In this document: piece after piece, positions 19,548-29,034 of the stretch
Numbering within the stretch: position 1 is the first letter of the stretch
Layout of the letters: every line of letters begins with the position of its first letter
Assembly: GCA_016710135.1 (NCBI GenBank)
Contig: JADJLM010000001.1
Location: 1,240,001-1,304,000 of the forward strand
Length of the DNA: 64,000 nucleotides
Reading direction: 5' to 3'
Source: Nitrosomonas sp.
GTDB lineage: Bacteria > Pseudomonadota > Gammaproteobacteria > Burkholderiales > Nitrosomonadaceae
Position numbers and translations under genes: made by a program
The notes under the pieces: model-generated
The model's input: the letters and a program-made list of their open reading frames with translations, nothing else
Told to the model about the DNA's origin: nothing
The model's database searches: none

Positions 19548-19913
19548 CACTTAGAAGGGCATCCGCGGTTGCCAATATTTGTCGATTCGCTATACGGAGC
19601 GTCTGGTTGAGGCCAATATTGAAGCTTCTGTTGGTAGTGTCGGAGATTCTTATGATAATGCGCTGGCTGAAACAATTAACGGATTATACAAAACCGAGGT
19701 TATTCGGCATCGCGGTCCATGGCGCAATATTGATGATGTGGAGTTTGCAACCTTGGAATGGGTAGATTGGTTTAATATCGCCGATTACAGGAGCCGATTG
19801 GGAATATTCCACCGGCTGAATTTGAAAAGGCATATTATTGCCAATTAGAGGAGTCAGCTAATGTGGCTTGACTCAAACTAAAAAGTCTCCGGAAAACCCG
19901 GGGCGATTCACAT

Positions 19914-20945
19914 ACTAACAATCGTATTATTAAACACAAAGCTGGATTATTAAATTTGGCAGAAGAATTGGGTAATGTATCCAGGGCCTGTAAAGTCATG
20001 GGCGTCTCACGGGATACGTTTTATCGCTATCAAGACCTTGTTGAACATGGTGGTCTTGATGCGCTGATAGACAAGGATCGAAGAGCCCCAAATATCAAGA
20101 ACCGTGTTGATGAAGCGACCGAACGAGCAGTCATAGGTTATGCAATTGCGCAGCCTGCACATGGGCAGCATCGAACCAGCAATGAGCTTCGTAAGAAAAG
20201 TGTATTTGTATCGGGTAGTGGCGTGCGCTCTATTTGGCTACGTCATAACCTGGAGAATTTTAAAAAGCGCTTAAAAGCACTCGAAGACAAGGTAGCTAAT
20301 GACGGCATTATTCTTAGTGATGCGCAAGTTGCGGCCCTTGAAAAGAAGAGACACGACGATGAAGCCTGCGGTGAAATAGAAACGGCACATCCAGGCTATC
20401 TAGGCTCACAAGATACGTTTTATGTCGGGAACCTCAAGGGCGTTGGCCGTGTTTATCAACAAACGTTTATCGATACCTACAGCAAAATAGCCTTTGCCAA
20501 ACTCTATACAACCAAAACACCGATTACAGCAGCTGACTTACTCAATGATAAAGTATTGCCATACTTTGAGCACTAAGAACTACCCATGTTGCGTATCTTA
20601 ACGGATAGGGGTACAGAGTATTGCGGTCGTGTTGACCAGCATGATTACCAGCTATATTTGGCGATTAATGATATTGATCATACAAAAACAAAAACCATGT
20701 CGCCGCAAACAAACGGGATCTGTGAACGATTCCACAAAACGATTCTGAATGAGTTTTATCAAATCACATTCAGGAAGAAACTTTATTCAACTATGGAGGA
20801 ACTACAGAAAGATCTAGACGAATGGATGGAATACTATAACAATGAACGAACTCATCAAGGAAAAATGTGCTGTGGACGAACACCATTGGATACATTACTT
20901 GATGGCAAATCAATTTGGGCGGAAAAAAATTTAGCTCAAATCTAA
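19914..20945 (+). pseudogene. IS481-family transposase, beta copy 1, remainder
   Basis: Codons 4 onward (NNRIIKHKAGLLNLAEELGNVSRACKVMGVSRDTFYRYQDL) follow the IS3 insertion; the ATG and next two codons are at 14786-14794. The frame is open to LNDKVLPYFEH, where a TAA replaces the TAC seen in the copy at 50928, and then continues ELPMLRILTDRGTEYCGRVDQHDYQ... to IWAEKNLAQI. It differs from the alpha transposases by roughly a third of residues, so the two are related but separate elements. Confidence 0.88.
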
Positions 20946-20963
20946 ACTGACAGACACCTAAAA

Positions 20964-22158
20964 TGTACTAGCTCAGATCAGATCGTACAGTTACCGAATT
21001 GATTGGATGTCTGTCAGATTAGATTTGGTTCAGATTTTTGCTGTTCCAAATCGTTTTCCCACTGAGCAAAGTCTCCATAGGAGTTTTTCCATTGCAGACT
21101 TTTCCTGATGAGTTCTTTCATTATTATAATAATCGATCCAGCTGTCTAGGTCCTTTGCAGTGACTCCAAATCGTGATATAGCTTTTTGCGGAAAGTCACT
21201 TGATAGAATTCCTGTAAGATGGTTTTATGGAATCGCTCACAGATACCGTTGGTCTGAGGTGACATGGCTTTTGTTTGGTATGGTCGATATCATTGATTGC
21301 CAAATATAGCTGGTAATCATGCTGTTCAACCCGCCCGCAATACCCGTACCTCTGTCCGTTAATATTCGCAACATGGGTAAACCCTGTGTCGCATAGAATG
21401 GCAGCACCTTGTCATTTAGGATATCGGCTGCAGTAATTGATGTTTTGGCCGTATAGAGCTTGCAATGCACTACCTTGGAGTAAGTATCAATAAAAGTTTG
21501 CTGATAAATACGACCAACACCTTTTGAATTCCCACATAGAAGGTGTCCTGTGCGCCCAAATAACCAGGGTGCATCGTTTCTATTTCACCGCTGGCAATAT
21601 CATCCTGTTTCTTTTTCTCCAATGCTGCGATTTGTGCATCATTCAAAATGATGCCTTCACTGGCGATCTTGGTTTCCAGTGCAGCAAGGCGATCTTTGAA
21701 GTTTGCTAGCTGGTGGCGCAACCAGATCGAGCGCACCACTACCTGATACATAAATACCGCTTTTTGCGTAATTCGTTGCTGGTTCGATGCTGGCCATGTG
21801 CCGGATACTCTACTGCATAGGCTACCACCGCCCGCTCAGTGGCTTCATCCACCCGATTCTTAAAGTTAGCAACACGACGATCCTGATTGATCAATGCTTC
21901 CAGACCGTTTGTCTCAACTAATTCCTGATAGCGATAAAGATATCTCTCGAAACTCCCATTATCTTGCAGGCTTTTGAGATATTCTGAAGTTCTTCAGCAA
22001 GATTGAGCAACCCTGCTTTATGTTTAATGATTGGATTGTTAGTATGCAACATGAGCGTTACCTCCATTTATGTTTGATTTTAAATTTCAACACCCATATC
22101 AAACTCGGTAACGCTCCCGATTTCAAGCCCTTTGTACGATTAGATCTGAACTAATACA
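20964..22158 (-). mobile_element. IS481-family element, alpha type, copy 2
   Basis: A 1195-bp copy of the element at 17023, inserted in the right end of beta copy 1 with a 7-bp target duplication CCTAAAA (20957-20963 and 22159-22165). Its transposase reading (21019 to about 22050) is broken by many single-base losses, so it is inactive as read. It also shares short polymorphisms with the copy at 40053 (for example in the segment just after the left end), suggesting these two are closer relatives of each other than of copy 1. Confidence 0.9.
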
Positions 22159-22202
22159 CCTAAAAAAACTGGTAACTGTCAGATCAGGTCTAAGCTAGTA
22201 CA

Positions 22203-22268
22203 ACCAAATCTAATCTGACAGACATCCAATCAATTCGGTAACTGTACGATCTGATCTGAGCTAGTACA
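22203..22268 (+). repeat. Orphan right-hand end of an alpha-type IS481 element
   Basis: These 66 bases are the reverse complement of the first bases of the alpha element (from the end of its transposase gene to the terminal TGTACTAGCTCAGATCAG). Nothing else of that copy remains; beta copy 1 abuts it. The terminal base lies two bases before the stop codon of the cyclase gene, so that gene may have acquired its final codons' downstream context from the insertion. Confidence 0.75.
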
Positions 22269-22270
22269 CA

Positions 22271-23917
22271 TTAATCATCTGAGTGTACATAACGAACAGC
22301 TAATTCTTTTCGTTTTCCTTTTAGTTTAATATTAAAAATATCGCCAAATTTAATACCCGGTTGTTCGATTGTCGAAATAACTTCATACAATATCTGGCTG
22401 ATTAACACAGCTCCCGGTTGGCAATTCTTTTCTAAGCGCGAAGCAGTGTTGACTACGTCACCAATTGTAGTCCAGTCAAGCCTACCTGAGATGCCGATAT
22501 TCGCAATGATAACTTGCCCCCAGTGAATACCTATTCTCAGCAGTAACATTTCTTTTCCTGCATTCTTTCTTAAACTATTTATATAAAGAGAATGCTTCTG
22601 TATTTCGAGTGCTGCTAGAACAGCATTTAATCGATTCTTGAATAAAACCATGACGCAATCTCCCATGAATTTATCGATTAATCCATCAAATTGATTCACA
22701 GTTCTAGATATTCTTCCTAAAACTAAGTTAAGCGTATGTATAACCGATTCTTCTTTTTCGTTATTTTCAACATAAGTAGTAAAGTTAACAATATCGCAAA
22801 ATAGAACCGTGATATAGCATTCTTCGTTCGTTAATTCTTTCCCGCCTAGCCTTACTACATCACGCGCTTTTTGTTCTACAAGTTGTGGCACATAATTTCG
22901 AGTAATATTATGGACTCTTGCTTCGTTTAATATTGATCCTTCAGTTAGTGAATCAACTGATTTAGGGTCAAGAAACACAACTTGCCATAAGGATTGAATG
23001 GTTGAATCGTGGCTACGGTAGCCACTTATATTAAAAAGAATGGATTGACCAGGGTCGTTCGGAAGCTTTATTCGTACCCGGTAATTCTCAAAGATTCCTT
23101 CAGTTGTTTCTAACGCTAAGCCCCAAATTACATCATTGTAGAAATGAGAAGGGATAATTCTGCTGAAAGCTTGAATCGATAAAGAAGAATTGTCTAGTTT
23201 TAAACTATCGAGAATTGATGAAGAGATCGATAAAATTTCACCTGTACTAGAGAAACAAACTATGCCATAACTGAGTTTGGAGAAGATAGCTTTCATTTTA
23301 TCCAACTCAGATGCTCGTGTTAATAACAGTGGAAAATATCCTGGAAAAGGTGAGTTCTGATACTCAGAACTTACTCTTGTTAATTTGGCAAGATAATAAT
23401 TAGTACTGGCCTCCCCCGCATATTGCTTGATTAAAGAAAATCCTAATGCTTCAGAGAGTTTACTGTCGAGATATACTGCGCTATCGCAACAAATAGGGTA
23501 GCGAAGGGTCAATAACGTCTCCGAATCATCTGGAAAGCCGAATGTAATTTGGATGTCATTCTTCTTACAGTAGGAAGCTATATTTTTATCACCATGTTCT
23601 TCTATTTCATTTTGATAAAGCTCTTCAAAGAAATTATCTCCGTTGACAGCACCCAGGTATAAATCGCTTTCAACAAATTGTTGAAATACCCTATGATGCA
23701 TAGTATTCACCATATTGGAAATTAGTTTGTGGAGTAATAGTGATGTTGAATCGAGTAATTGTGGACACTTCAGGTAATTTAATCGAGATAAGATTTTATT
23801 TTCAATATCACTCCAAATATGTTGTTCTAGTGATGTAATCTGAATAATATCTTTACCTAGCTCAAGTGAACTTGGTAAGAACGTTTTTATTTCGTAAGAG
23901 AGATTAGTTATGGGCAT
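22271..23917 (-). CDS. Cytoplasmic class III adenylate/guanylate cyclase with N-terminal sensor region
   Basis: A protein of about 548 residues. The first 200 residues match no family I can name; residues about 215-340 resemble a PAS-type fold (FSKLSYGIVCFSSTGEILSISSSIL). The last 200 form a class III cyclase domain: metal site VLFCDIVNFTTYV, LIDKFMGDCVMVLF with the Lys used for adenine, and WTTIGDVVNTASRLE with the Thr of adenylate cyclases. There are no membrane helices. The start MPITNLSYEI overlaps the end of the HDOD gene by 14 bases; an upstream start inside that gene is also open. It is the second cyclase of the window. The stop lies 2 bases from an IS481 end. Confidence 0.88.
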   Translation of the reverse strand: MPITNLSYEIKTFLPSSLELGKDIIQITSLEQHIWSDIENKILSRLNYLKCPQLLDSTSLLLHKLISNMVNTMHHRVFQQFVESDLYLGAVNGDNFFEELYQNEIEEHGDKNIASYCKKNDIQITFGFPDDSETLLTLRYPICCDSAVYLDSKLSEALGFSLIKQYAGEASTNYYLAKLTRVSSEYQNSPFPGYFPLLLTRASELDKMKAIFSKLSYGIVCFSSTGEILSISSSILDSLKLDNSSLSIQAFSRIIPSHFYNDVIWGLALETTEGIFENYRVRIKLPNDPGQSILFNISGYRSHDSTIQSLWQVVFLDPKSVDSLTEGSILNEARVHNITRNYVPQLVEQKARDVVRLGGKELTNEECYITVLFCDIVNFTTYVENNEKEESVIHTLNLVLGRISRTVNQFDGLIDKFMGDCVMVLFKNRLNAVLAALEIQKHSLYINSLRKNAGKEMLLLRIGIHWGQVIIANIGISGRLDWTTIGDVVNTASRLEKNCQPGAVLISQILYEVISTIEQPGIKFGDIFNIKLKGKRKELAVRYVHSDD

Positions 23918-24755
23918 TTGCGCAAAACTGATAAATATCGTTTGTGAGTAATTCTTCAAAGAAAGCTTCATCAAGCAATTGATTCGAAAGCTCCTCACTT
24001 AATCCATATTCCATGAGTTTTTCTTTTTGGATTGATGGGTCGATTGTATTGGCACCAAAACCCCTGCCTTTGATTATGCTGTTAGCAGCCGCAAGACTCA
24101 GCAGAACTTTATCTTGAATATGGTCTACAGCTAACCGATCTAGATCGTTGTGAACGAAGCGACTAAACTGTTCAGGCAATTTCCATACTTTTATTGCCTC
24201 TTCACCGACTTGACGATGATTTATCCCTAAGAATTTCTGTTCCGCATCAGCACAAGGGCAATGCTGCTCAAGCGCATAATTTAGCGCTTCCATATATTCA
24301 TTCTGGACATGGGTAAAAAGTAGCACTTTCCCTATATCATGAAGTAAGCCAGCAACAAATGCCTCCTCTCCTGCTTCCTGATTGCCGAGCTTATAACAAA
24401 TGTGATGACTTGCTATCGCAGTTAATAGCGAATGATGCCAAACATGCTTGCATATGAGCTCATTTCGACTTTTAGCAAAAACAGCTCTCGAAAACGCTAA
24501 AATAACCAGAGATCGGATAATACTTATACCCAATAAACTGATAGCAATCGGTAGTGTTTTGATAACTTGATTTCGGCTATAAATTGGTGAATTAGCTACT
24601 CGAAGGATAAATGCAGCAATGGTTTGGTCAGAACGCAGTAGAGTATCTATTTCTTTAAAGCAATTCCGTGATTCCTCATTGATTTCAATGATCTTTGTGA
24701 TAATTCCCGGTTGGGCAGTAGCAATCTTCTTGTAATCAATATCACAGTGTTTCAT
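23904..24755 (-). CDS. HDOD domain signalling protein
   Basis: A 283-residue protein consisting almost entirely of an HDOD domain (residues about 20-215): DTLLRSDQTIAAFILRVANSPIYSRNQVIKTLPIAISLLG near the start and a partly kept HD signature, AGLLHDIGKVLLF. HDOD proteins are non-enzymatic or weakly enzymatic relatives of HD-GYP phosphodiesterases, often fused or linked to signalling domains. It overlaps the following cyclase gene by 14 bases, so the two are translationally coupled and probably work as sensor and output of one pathway. Confidence 0.92.
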   Translation of the reverse strand: MKHCDIDYKKIATAQPGIITKIIEINEESRNCFKEIDTLLRSDQTIAAFILRVANSPIYSRNQVIKTLPIAISLLGISIIRSLVILAFSRAVFAKSRNELICKHVWHHSLLTAIASHHICYKLGNQEAGEEAFVAGLLHDIGKVLLFTHVQNEYMEALNYALEQHCPCADAEQKFLGINHRQVGEEAIKVWKLPEQFSRFVHNDLDRLAVDHIQDKVLLSLAAANSIIKGRGFGANTIDPSIQKEKLMEYGLSEELSNQLLDEAFFEELLTNDIYQFCANAHN

Positions 24756-25008
24756 AGAATGTTTAATAACAACAAATTAACGATGGTTTAATTTGCTATC
24801 ATATGACCTTATAGGTTACTTATCGAATGTGTAAATAAAACTACGGCATCCGTATGCTTAAATTTAAATGGGATTTGTCTCAAGCAGTTTCTTATTAAAC
24901 AAAATTGAGATAATAGTAGGTATATAACAACTATTAACCTGAGATCAGCGCATTAATAATGCAAATAATGCTTGAGGTAGCTTTTTTGAAATTGAGTGAG
25001 CAAGAAAA

Positions 25009-26148
25009 ATGAATTTTATTCTTAAAATAATGAAACTTTGGGTTATGCTCATAGTGAGTTTGGTCATTACACCCTCGTTTGCGCAACTACCTACATTGTC
25101 AATTACAGCAAAATCCTACACACTTCTAGATTATCAAAGTGGACAAACGCTTCTCAGTCAAAATGCACATGAGCGTTATGAACCTGCATCACTGACTAAA
25201 TTGATGACAGCCTATGTTGTTTTCTCTGCACTTAAAGAAAAACGAATCTCAATGGATCAGGTTGTCCCAGTTTCAACTACCGCATGGAAGATGGTTGGTT
25301 CAAGAATGTTTATTGAGCCTAACAAGCCAGTTACAGTCAAAGAACTGATTAATGGCATGATTGTGCAATCAGGTAATGATGCCTGCGTTGCCCTTGCAGA
25401 ATTGATTGCAGGCTCTGAGGATATCTTTGCGCAATTAATGAATAAAGAAGCTGAGCGTCTTAGAATGATAAATACTCATTTTATGAATTCAACTGGCTTA
25501 TCGCACCCCAATCACTATAGTAGTGCGCATGATTTATCGATTCTAGCCTCTGCAATAGTTAGAGATTTTCCGGAATACTATTCGCTCTATTCGATGCGCG
25601 AATTTACCTACAATGGAATCACGCAATCAAACCGAAATCGATTATTATGGCTGGATCCCAATGTAGATGGTATGAAAACAGGTTGGACCGATAAAGCTGG
25701 CTATTGCCTAATTACTTCGGCAAAACGCGATAATCGTCGTTTGATTTCTGTACTAATGGGCGCTGCATCGGAGAATATGAGGAGTAAGGAAAGTCAGCGT
25801 CTATTGAATTTTGGTTTCCAATTCTTTGATACAGCACAACTGTATAAAAAACATCAACACATTTCATCTATCCAAGTATGGAAAGGGTCACAAAATAAAC
25901 TGAATGTAGGCTTTGATTATGATATTTATTTTTCGCTTCCTAAAGGTCAATCCGAAAAATTAAAAGCCAAAATGGAATATAAACAGCCGTTGATTGCGCC
26001 TATCAATAGAGGTCAAGAAGTTGGTATGGTGAGATTTAGTATTGATGATCAACAAATTGCAGCTTATCCATTGGTAGCTTTAGAGCCGGTAGACACTGCA
26101 GGTATTTTTGGCCGTGCTTGGGATAGTGTTCAAATGTTGTTTAACTAA
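25009..26148 (+). CDS. dacC: D-alanyl-D-alanine carboxypeptidase (PBP5/6 type)
   Basis: A 379-residue penicillin-binding protein of the S11 family. A signal peptide (residues 1-25, ...PSFAQ) precedes the catalytic domain. The SxxK motif is S61-L-T-K64, the SxN motif is S121-G-N123, and the KTG motif is K223-T-G. A C-terminal domain (about 275-360) and a final amphipathic helix (GIFGRAWDSVQMLF) for membrane anchoring follow. It trims the terminal D-Ala of peptidoglycan stem peptides in the periplasm. The D-amino acid transaminase gene begins 8 bases downstream, a functional pairing in D-Ala turnover. Confidence 0.95.
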   Translation: MNFILKIMKLWVMLIVSLVITPSFAQLPTLSITAKSYTLLDYQSGQTLLSQNAHERYEPASLTKLMTAYVVFSALKEKRISMDQVVPVSTTAWKMVGSRMFIEPNKPVTVKELINGMIVQSGNDACVALAELIAGSEDIFAQLMNKEAERLRMINTHFMNSTGLSHPNHYSSAHDLSILASAIVRDFPEYYSLYSMREFTYNGITQSNRNRLLWLDPNVDGMKTGWTDKAGYCLITSAKRDNRRLISVLMGAASENMRSKESQRLLNFGFQFFDTAQLYKKHQHISSIQVWKGSQNKLNVGFDYDIYFSLPKGQSEKLKAKMEYKQPLIAPINRGQEVGMVRFSIDDQQIAAYPLVALEPVDTAGIFGRAWDSVQMLFN

Positions 26149-26155
26149 TTAATAA

Positions 26156-27022
26156 ATGATGATTTATCTGAACGGAAATTTTCTACCAATTGAGCAAGCC
26201 TATATCCCTGTATTGGATAGGGGATTTATCTTTGGTGATGGTGTCTATGAAGTTATACCAGTATATTCTCGTAAAGCCTTTCGATTGGGGCATCACTTAG
26301 CGCGTTTGCAGGATAGCTTAAATGGGATACGGCTGAGTAATCCACATACAAATGATGAATGGTGTAATTTAATTACAAAACTAATTGATTATCACGATAG
26401 CGATGATCAATATATTTATTTACACATTACCCGGGGTGTAGCAAAACGGGATCACGCGTTTCCCACCAATACCTCTCCTACGATATTTATGATGAGTAAT
26501 CCACTGCTAACGCCACCTGAAGAATTACTTCAGAAAGGCGTATTAGCCATTACTGCTGAAGATAATCGCTGGGGACGATGTGATATTAAAGCCATTTCAT
26601 TGCTACCGAATGTATTGCTACGTCAACTCGCAATTGATGCAGGCGCAACGGAAACCATCTTGTTAAGAAATGGATTTTTAACTGAGGGCGCAGCTAGCAA
26701 TATTTTTATCATTAAAGAAGACAGATTATTAGCGCCTCCTAAAAGTCACTTAATGCTGCCAGGTATCACCTATGATGTCGTTCTTGAATTAGTAGAAACC
26801 CATTCTTTGCCATATACTGTAAGGCCATTAACTGAGCAAGAATTGCGATCAGCCAATGAAATTCTACTGACTTCTTCGACAAAAGAAATCATGCCGATTG
26901 TTTCGTTGGATGGTAAATTAATCGGTGAAGGCAGGCCAGGTCCCTTCTTCCACAAGCTAAACCAACTCTATCAGCACTATAAAGAACTAACTATGCGAGG
27001 TAAGCAAGTTTCAAGCTCCTAG
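26156..27022 (+). CDS. dat: D-amino acid transaminase (class IV PLP enzyme)
   Basis: A 288-residue class IV aminotransferase: MIYLNGNFLPIEQAYIPVLDRGFIFGDGVYEVIPVY at the start, the PLP lysine in RCDIKAISLLPNVL (about K146), and the phosphate-binding segment TEGAASNIFIIK. The short helix and RGVAKRDHAFP loop fit D-alanine transaminase better than branched-chain aminotransferase. The reaction interconverts D-Ala with 2-oxoglutarate to pyruvate and D-Glu. Two adjacent ATG codons are possible starts. It follows dacC by 8 bases. Confidence 0.92.
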   Translation: MMIYLNGNFLPIEQAYIPVLDRGFIFGDGVYEVIPVYSRKAFRLGHHLARLQDSLNGIRLSNPHTNDEWCNLITKLIDYHDSDDQYIYLHITRGVAKRDHAFPTNTSPTIFMMSNPLLTPPEELLQKGVLAITAEDNRWGRCDIKAISLLPNVLLRQLAIDAGATETILLRNGFLTEGAASNIFIIKEDRLLAPPKSHLMLPGITYDVVLELVETHSLPYTVRPLTEQELRSANEILLTSSTKEIMPIVSLDGKLIGEGRPGPFFHKLNQLYQHYKELTMRGKQVSSS

Positions 27023-27058
27023 ATGAGTGAAACTTAAGTGTAGGAATATATATTAGCC

Positions 27059-27328
27059 ATGGATGCAGAAGAGTCTTCACTCATTAAATATCCTTGTGAT
27101 TTTCCAATCAAAATTATGGGTAAATCGCAAAATGGCTTTACCCAAGTGGTATTGGGCATTGTTAAAACTCATGCGCCAGATTTCAACGATGCGATGATGG
27201 AAGTTCGGTTAAGTAAAAACGGGACATATCTAAGCTTGACCTGTACAATTTTAGCAACTTCGCGTGCTCAATTAGATAATCTCTACCAAGCGCTTCATGA
27301 CCATCCCAAGGTAATGCTAGTATTTTAA
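27059..27328 (+). CDS. ybeD: YbeD/DUF493 family protein
   Basis: An 89-residue protein with the fold and sequence of the YbeD family (SLIKYPCDFPIKIMGKSQNGFTQVVLGIVKTHAP... LDNLYQALHDHPKVMLVF), a small ferredoxin-like alpha-beta protein of unsettled role that resembles ACT regulatory domains. It sits directly before lipB, as it does in many proteobacteria. Confidence 0.93.
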   Translation: MDAEESSLIKYPCDFPIKIMGKSQNGFTQVVLGIVKTHAPDFNDAMMEVRLSKNGTYLSLTCTILATSRAQLDNLYQALHDHPKVMLVF

Positions 27329-27335
27329 CAATCCT

Positions 27336-27980
27336 GTGAGAACAATTGCTAAGTTACAATCAGAAATATTCATTCCTATTCAAATAAAACATAGAGGAAT
27401 GCGGGATTACTGTGAGATATGGCAAGCTATGAAAGCTCTTACAGCGAATCGCGGCACCGATTCAAGCGATGAGATCTGGCTTCTTCAGCATTTTCCAGTC
27501 TATACACAGGGGATTGCAGGTAAACCGGAACATTTGCTCTACAAAAACCATATTCCTGTGGTTAATACCGACCGAGGTGGACAAGTTACATATCACGGGC
27601 CTGGGCAACTTATTATCTATACATTACTTGACTTTCGTCGGCTTGGATTAACCGTAAGAGAATTAGTTACCCGGCTTGAAAAGTCTGTTATCGATTTATT
27701 AGCGGCGTATTCCATTGAGGCCGAAAGCAAGCCCAAAGCGCCCGGTGTTTACGTTAATGGTGCAAAAATTGCGTCACTGGGATTAAAAATTAAGAATGGC
27801 TTTTGCTATCATGGCATAGCATTAAACATCAATATGGACATGGAACCCTTTGCTGCAATCAATCCCTGTGGTTATAAAGGACTACAAATGACACAATTAG
27901 TTGATTTAGGTGTTCCTGATGATATCGATGTTATCAGTCATAAAATTGCTGAAAAATTAATAATAGGACTATCCGAATAA
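27336..27980 (+). CDS. lipB: Octanoyl-[ACP]:protein N-octanoyltransferase LipB
   Basis: A 214-residue enzyme with the LipB signature NTDRGGQVTYHGPGQLIIY and the catalytic pair in KAPGVYVNGAKIASLGLKI (Lys) and INPCGYKGLQMTQL (Cys). It moves octanoyl groups from acyl carrier protein to lipoyl domains, the first step of lipoate assembly. The start is GTG, 7 bases after ybeD. lipA follows 15 bases downstream. Confidence 0.96.
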   Translation: MRTIAKLQSEIFIPIQIKHRGMRDYCEIWQAMKALTANRGTDSSDEIWLLQHFPVYTQGIAGKPEHLLYKNHIPVVNTDRGGQVTYHGPGQLIIYTLLDFRRLGLTVRELVTRLEKSVIDLLAAYSIEAESKPKAPGVYVNGAKIASLGLKIKNGFCYHGIALNINMDMEPFAAINPCGYKGLQMTQLVDLGVPDDIDVISHKIAEKLIIGLSE

Positions 27981-27995
27981 GGAAAATCATAAACC

Positions 27996-28934
27996 ATGAC
28001 CACCAGAGAAACAGGGAATGCCAAAACGGCACGGAATCCCATTAAGATCAATACACAGCAACCCAGCGAACTATTACGTAAGCCGTCGTGGATTCGGGTA
28101 CGCTCTTCGAATAGCCAAACGTTCAATGAAGTAAAGCGGATGTTGCGAGAACACAAACTACATACAGTCTGTGAGGAAGCTTCATGCCCAAACATTGGTG
28201 AGTGTTTTGGTAAAGGAACAGCTACCTTTATGATCCTAGGAGATCTATGCACACGCCGCTGTCCATTCTGTGATGTGGCACATGGAAGACCCTCAGTACC
28301 CGATCCTGAGGAACCACTTCATCTTGCTCAATCCATTGCTGCACTTAAACTGAAATATGTAGTAATCACCAGCGTGGATCGGGATGATTTAAGAGATGGG
28401 GGAGCTCAACATTTTGCTGATTGCATCCAACAAATACGAATACATTCTCCGCAAACAAAAATTGAAATCTTAGTTCCTGATTTTAGAGGTCGATTAGCAG
28501 TAGCACTAGAAAAGCTTGCTACACATCTTCCTGATGTGCTAAATCATAACTTAGAAACAGTGCCTCGCCTTTACAAACAATGTCGTCCAGGCGCTGACTA
28601 TCTTCATTCACTAAAGTTACTTAGCGATTTCAAACTTGCTTTTCCTAATATACCGACCAAATCAGGGTTAATGGTTGGTTTAGGTGAAGCTGACGATGAA
28701 ATAAAGCAAGTCATGCATGATCTACGAGAACATCACGTTGATATGCTAACGATAGGCCAATATCTGCAACCGAGCATAGGTCATTTGCCAGTTTTGCGCT
28801 ATGTTGCGCCAGAAGAGTTTAAAATGTTTGAGCGCCTCGCAGAATCAATAGGGTTTAGTCATGCAGCTTGCGGACCTATGGTACGGTCTAGTTATCACGC
28901 AGATCAACAAGCGCATGGAGCGGGTATCAGCTAA
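27996..28934 (+). CDS. lipA: Lipoyl synthase LipA
   Basis: A 312-residue radical SAM enzyme. The auxiliary cluster cysteines are in CEEASCPNIGEC and the radical SAM cluster in CTRRCPFC; the C-terminal RSSYHADQ supplies the conserved RSSY serine. It inserts two sulfur atoms into octanoyl groups made by LipB. The gene ends the dacC-dat-ybeD-lipB-lipA run and is followed by an intrinsic terminator. Confidence 0.97.
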   Translation: MTTRETGNAKTARNPIKINTQQPSELLRKPSWIRVRSSNSQTFNEVKRMLREHKLHTVCEEASCPNIGECFGKGTATFMILGDLCTRRCPFCDVAHGRPSVPDPEEPLHLAQSIAALKLKYVVITSVDRDDLRDGGAQHFADCIQQIRIHSPQTKIEILVPDFRGRLAVALEKLATHLPDVLNHNLETVPRLYKQCRPGADYLHSLKLLSDFKLAFPNIPTKSGLMVGLGEADDEIKQVMHDLREHHVDMLTIGQYLQPSIGHLPVLRYVAPEEFKMFERLAESIGFSHAACGPMVRSSYHADQQAHGAGIS

Positions 28935-29034
28935 ATTATCCAAAAAATACAGTACCCAGCCCTTGTAAGATAGAGACCAAACAGCTTCATAGTCTAATTT
29001 GAGAAGGAAAACGCTAGAAGAATAATCGCTAAAA

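Larger units (their letters stand above)
16962..19566 (+). mobile_element. IS110-family element, interrupted in its leader by an IS481 copy
   Basis: The boundaries are inferred from where the IS3 orfB reading breaks (after ...CATAGCGACAG at 16961) and resumes (GGTTGCCAATATTTG at 19567). The element holds a DEDD-type transposase gene near its right end and a noncoding 5-prime leader. An alpha-type IS481 copy (17023-18224) lies in that leader, flanked by a perfect 7-bp duplication AATTATT (17016-17022 and 18225-18231). As usual for IS110 elements there are no clear terminal inverted repeats. Exact ends are uncertain by a few bases. Confidence 0.8.
16365..19848 (+). pseudogene. IS3-subgroup transposase orfB, frameshifted and split by an IS110 element
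   Basis: The reading starts MMMLFVDRNKAEYGVEPVCRQIQIAPSSYYEHKRRE, overlapping the orfA stop, changes frame near 16475, then runs from RIKRDMKLELEIQRVWENNFRVYGFRKVWRQL through ANQLWVADITFVATWTG-like sequence to LIHHSDS at about 16961. The rest, YLSIRYTERLVEANIEASVGSVGDSYDNALAETINGLYKTEVI (DDE glutamate region), resumes at 19575 after the inserted IS110 element. The two parts fit together exactly at the usual HHSDRG-CQYLSIRYTER motif. The element cannot make an active transposase. Confidence 0.85.
14795..19910 (+). mobile_element. IS3-family element (IS3 subgroup), itself interrupted
   Basis: Terminal repeats TGAATCGCCCCGGGTTT at the left and their complement at the right (19894-19910) bound the element, and the host IS481 element carries a 3-bp CAT duplication on both sides. 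The element was then hit by an IS150-like element near its left end, with loss of the start of orfA, and by an IS110-family element inside orfB. The surviving pieces are the end of orfA (about 16215-16367, DREKLKELERENRELKRANEI), orfB part 1 (16365 to about 16961) and orfB part 2 (about 19567-19848). Confidence 0.85.
14683..22202 (+). mobile_element. IS481-family element, beta type, copy 1, interrupted by two other insertions
   Basis: The left end starts TGTATTAGTTCCGATC and the right end finishes with the inverse, ...AAGCTAGTACA. The same sequence occurs uninterrupted at 50928-52126. Here the element is split just after the first codons of its transposase by an IS3-family element (14795-19910, target duplication CAT) and again near its right end by an alpha-type IS481 copy (20964-22158, target duplication CCTAAAA). 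Its own pieces are 14683-14794, 19911-20963 and 22159-22202. No duplication flanks the outer ends. Confidence 0.88.
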
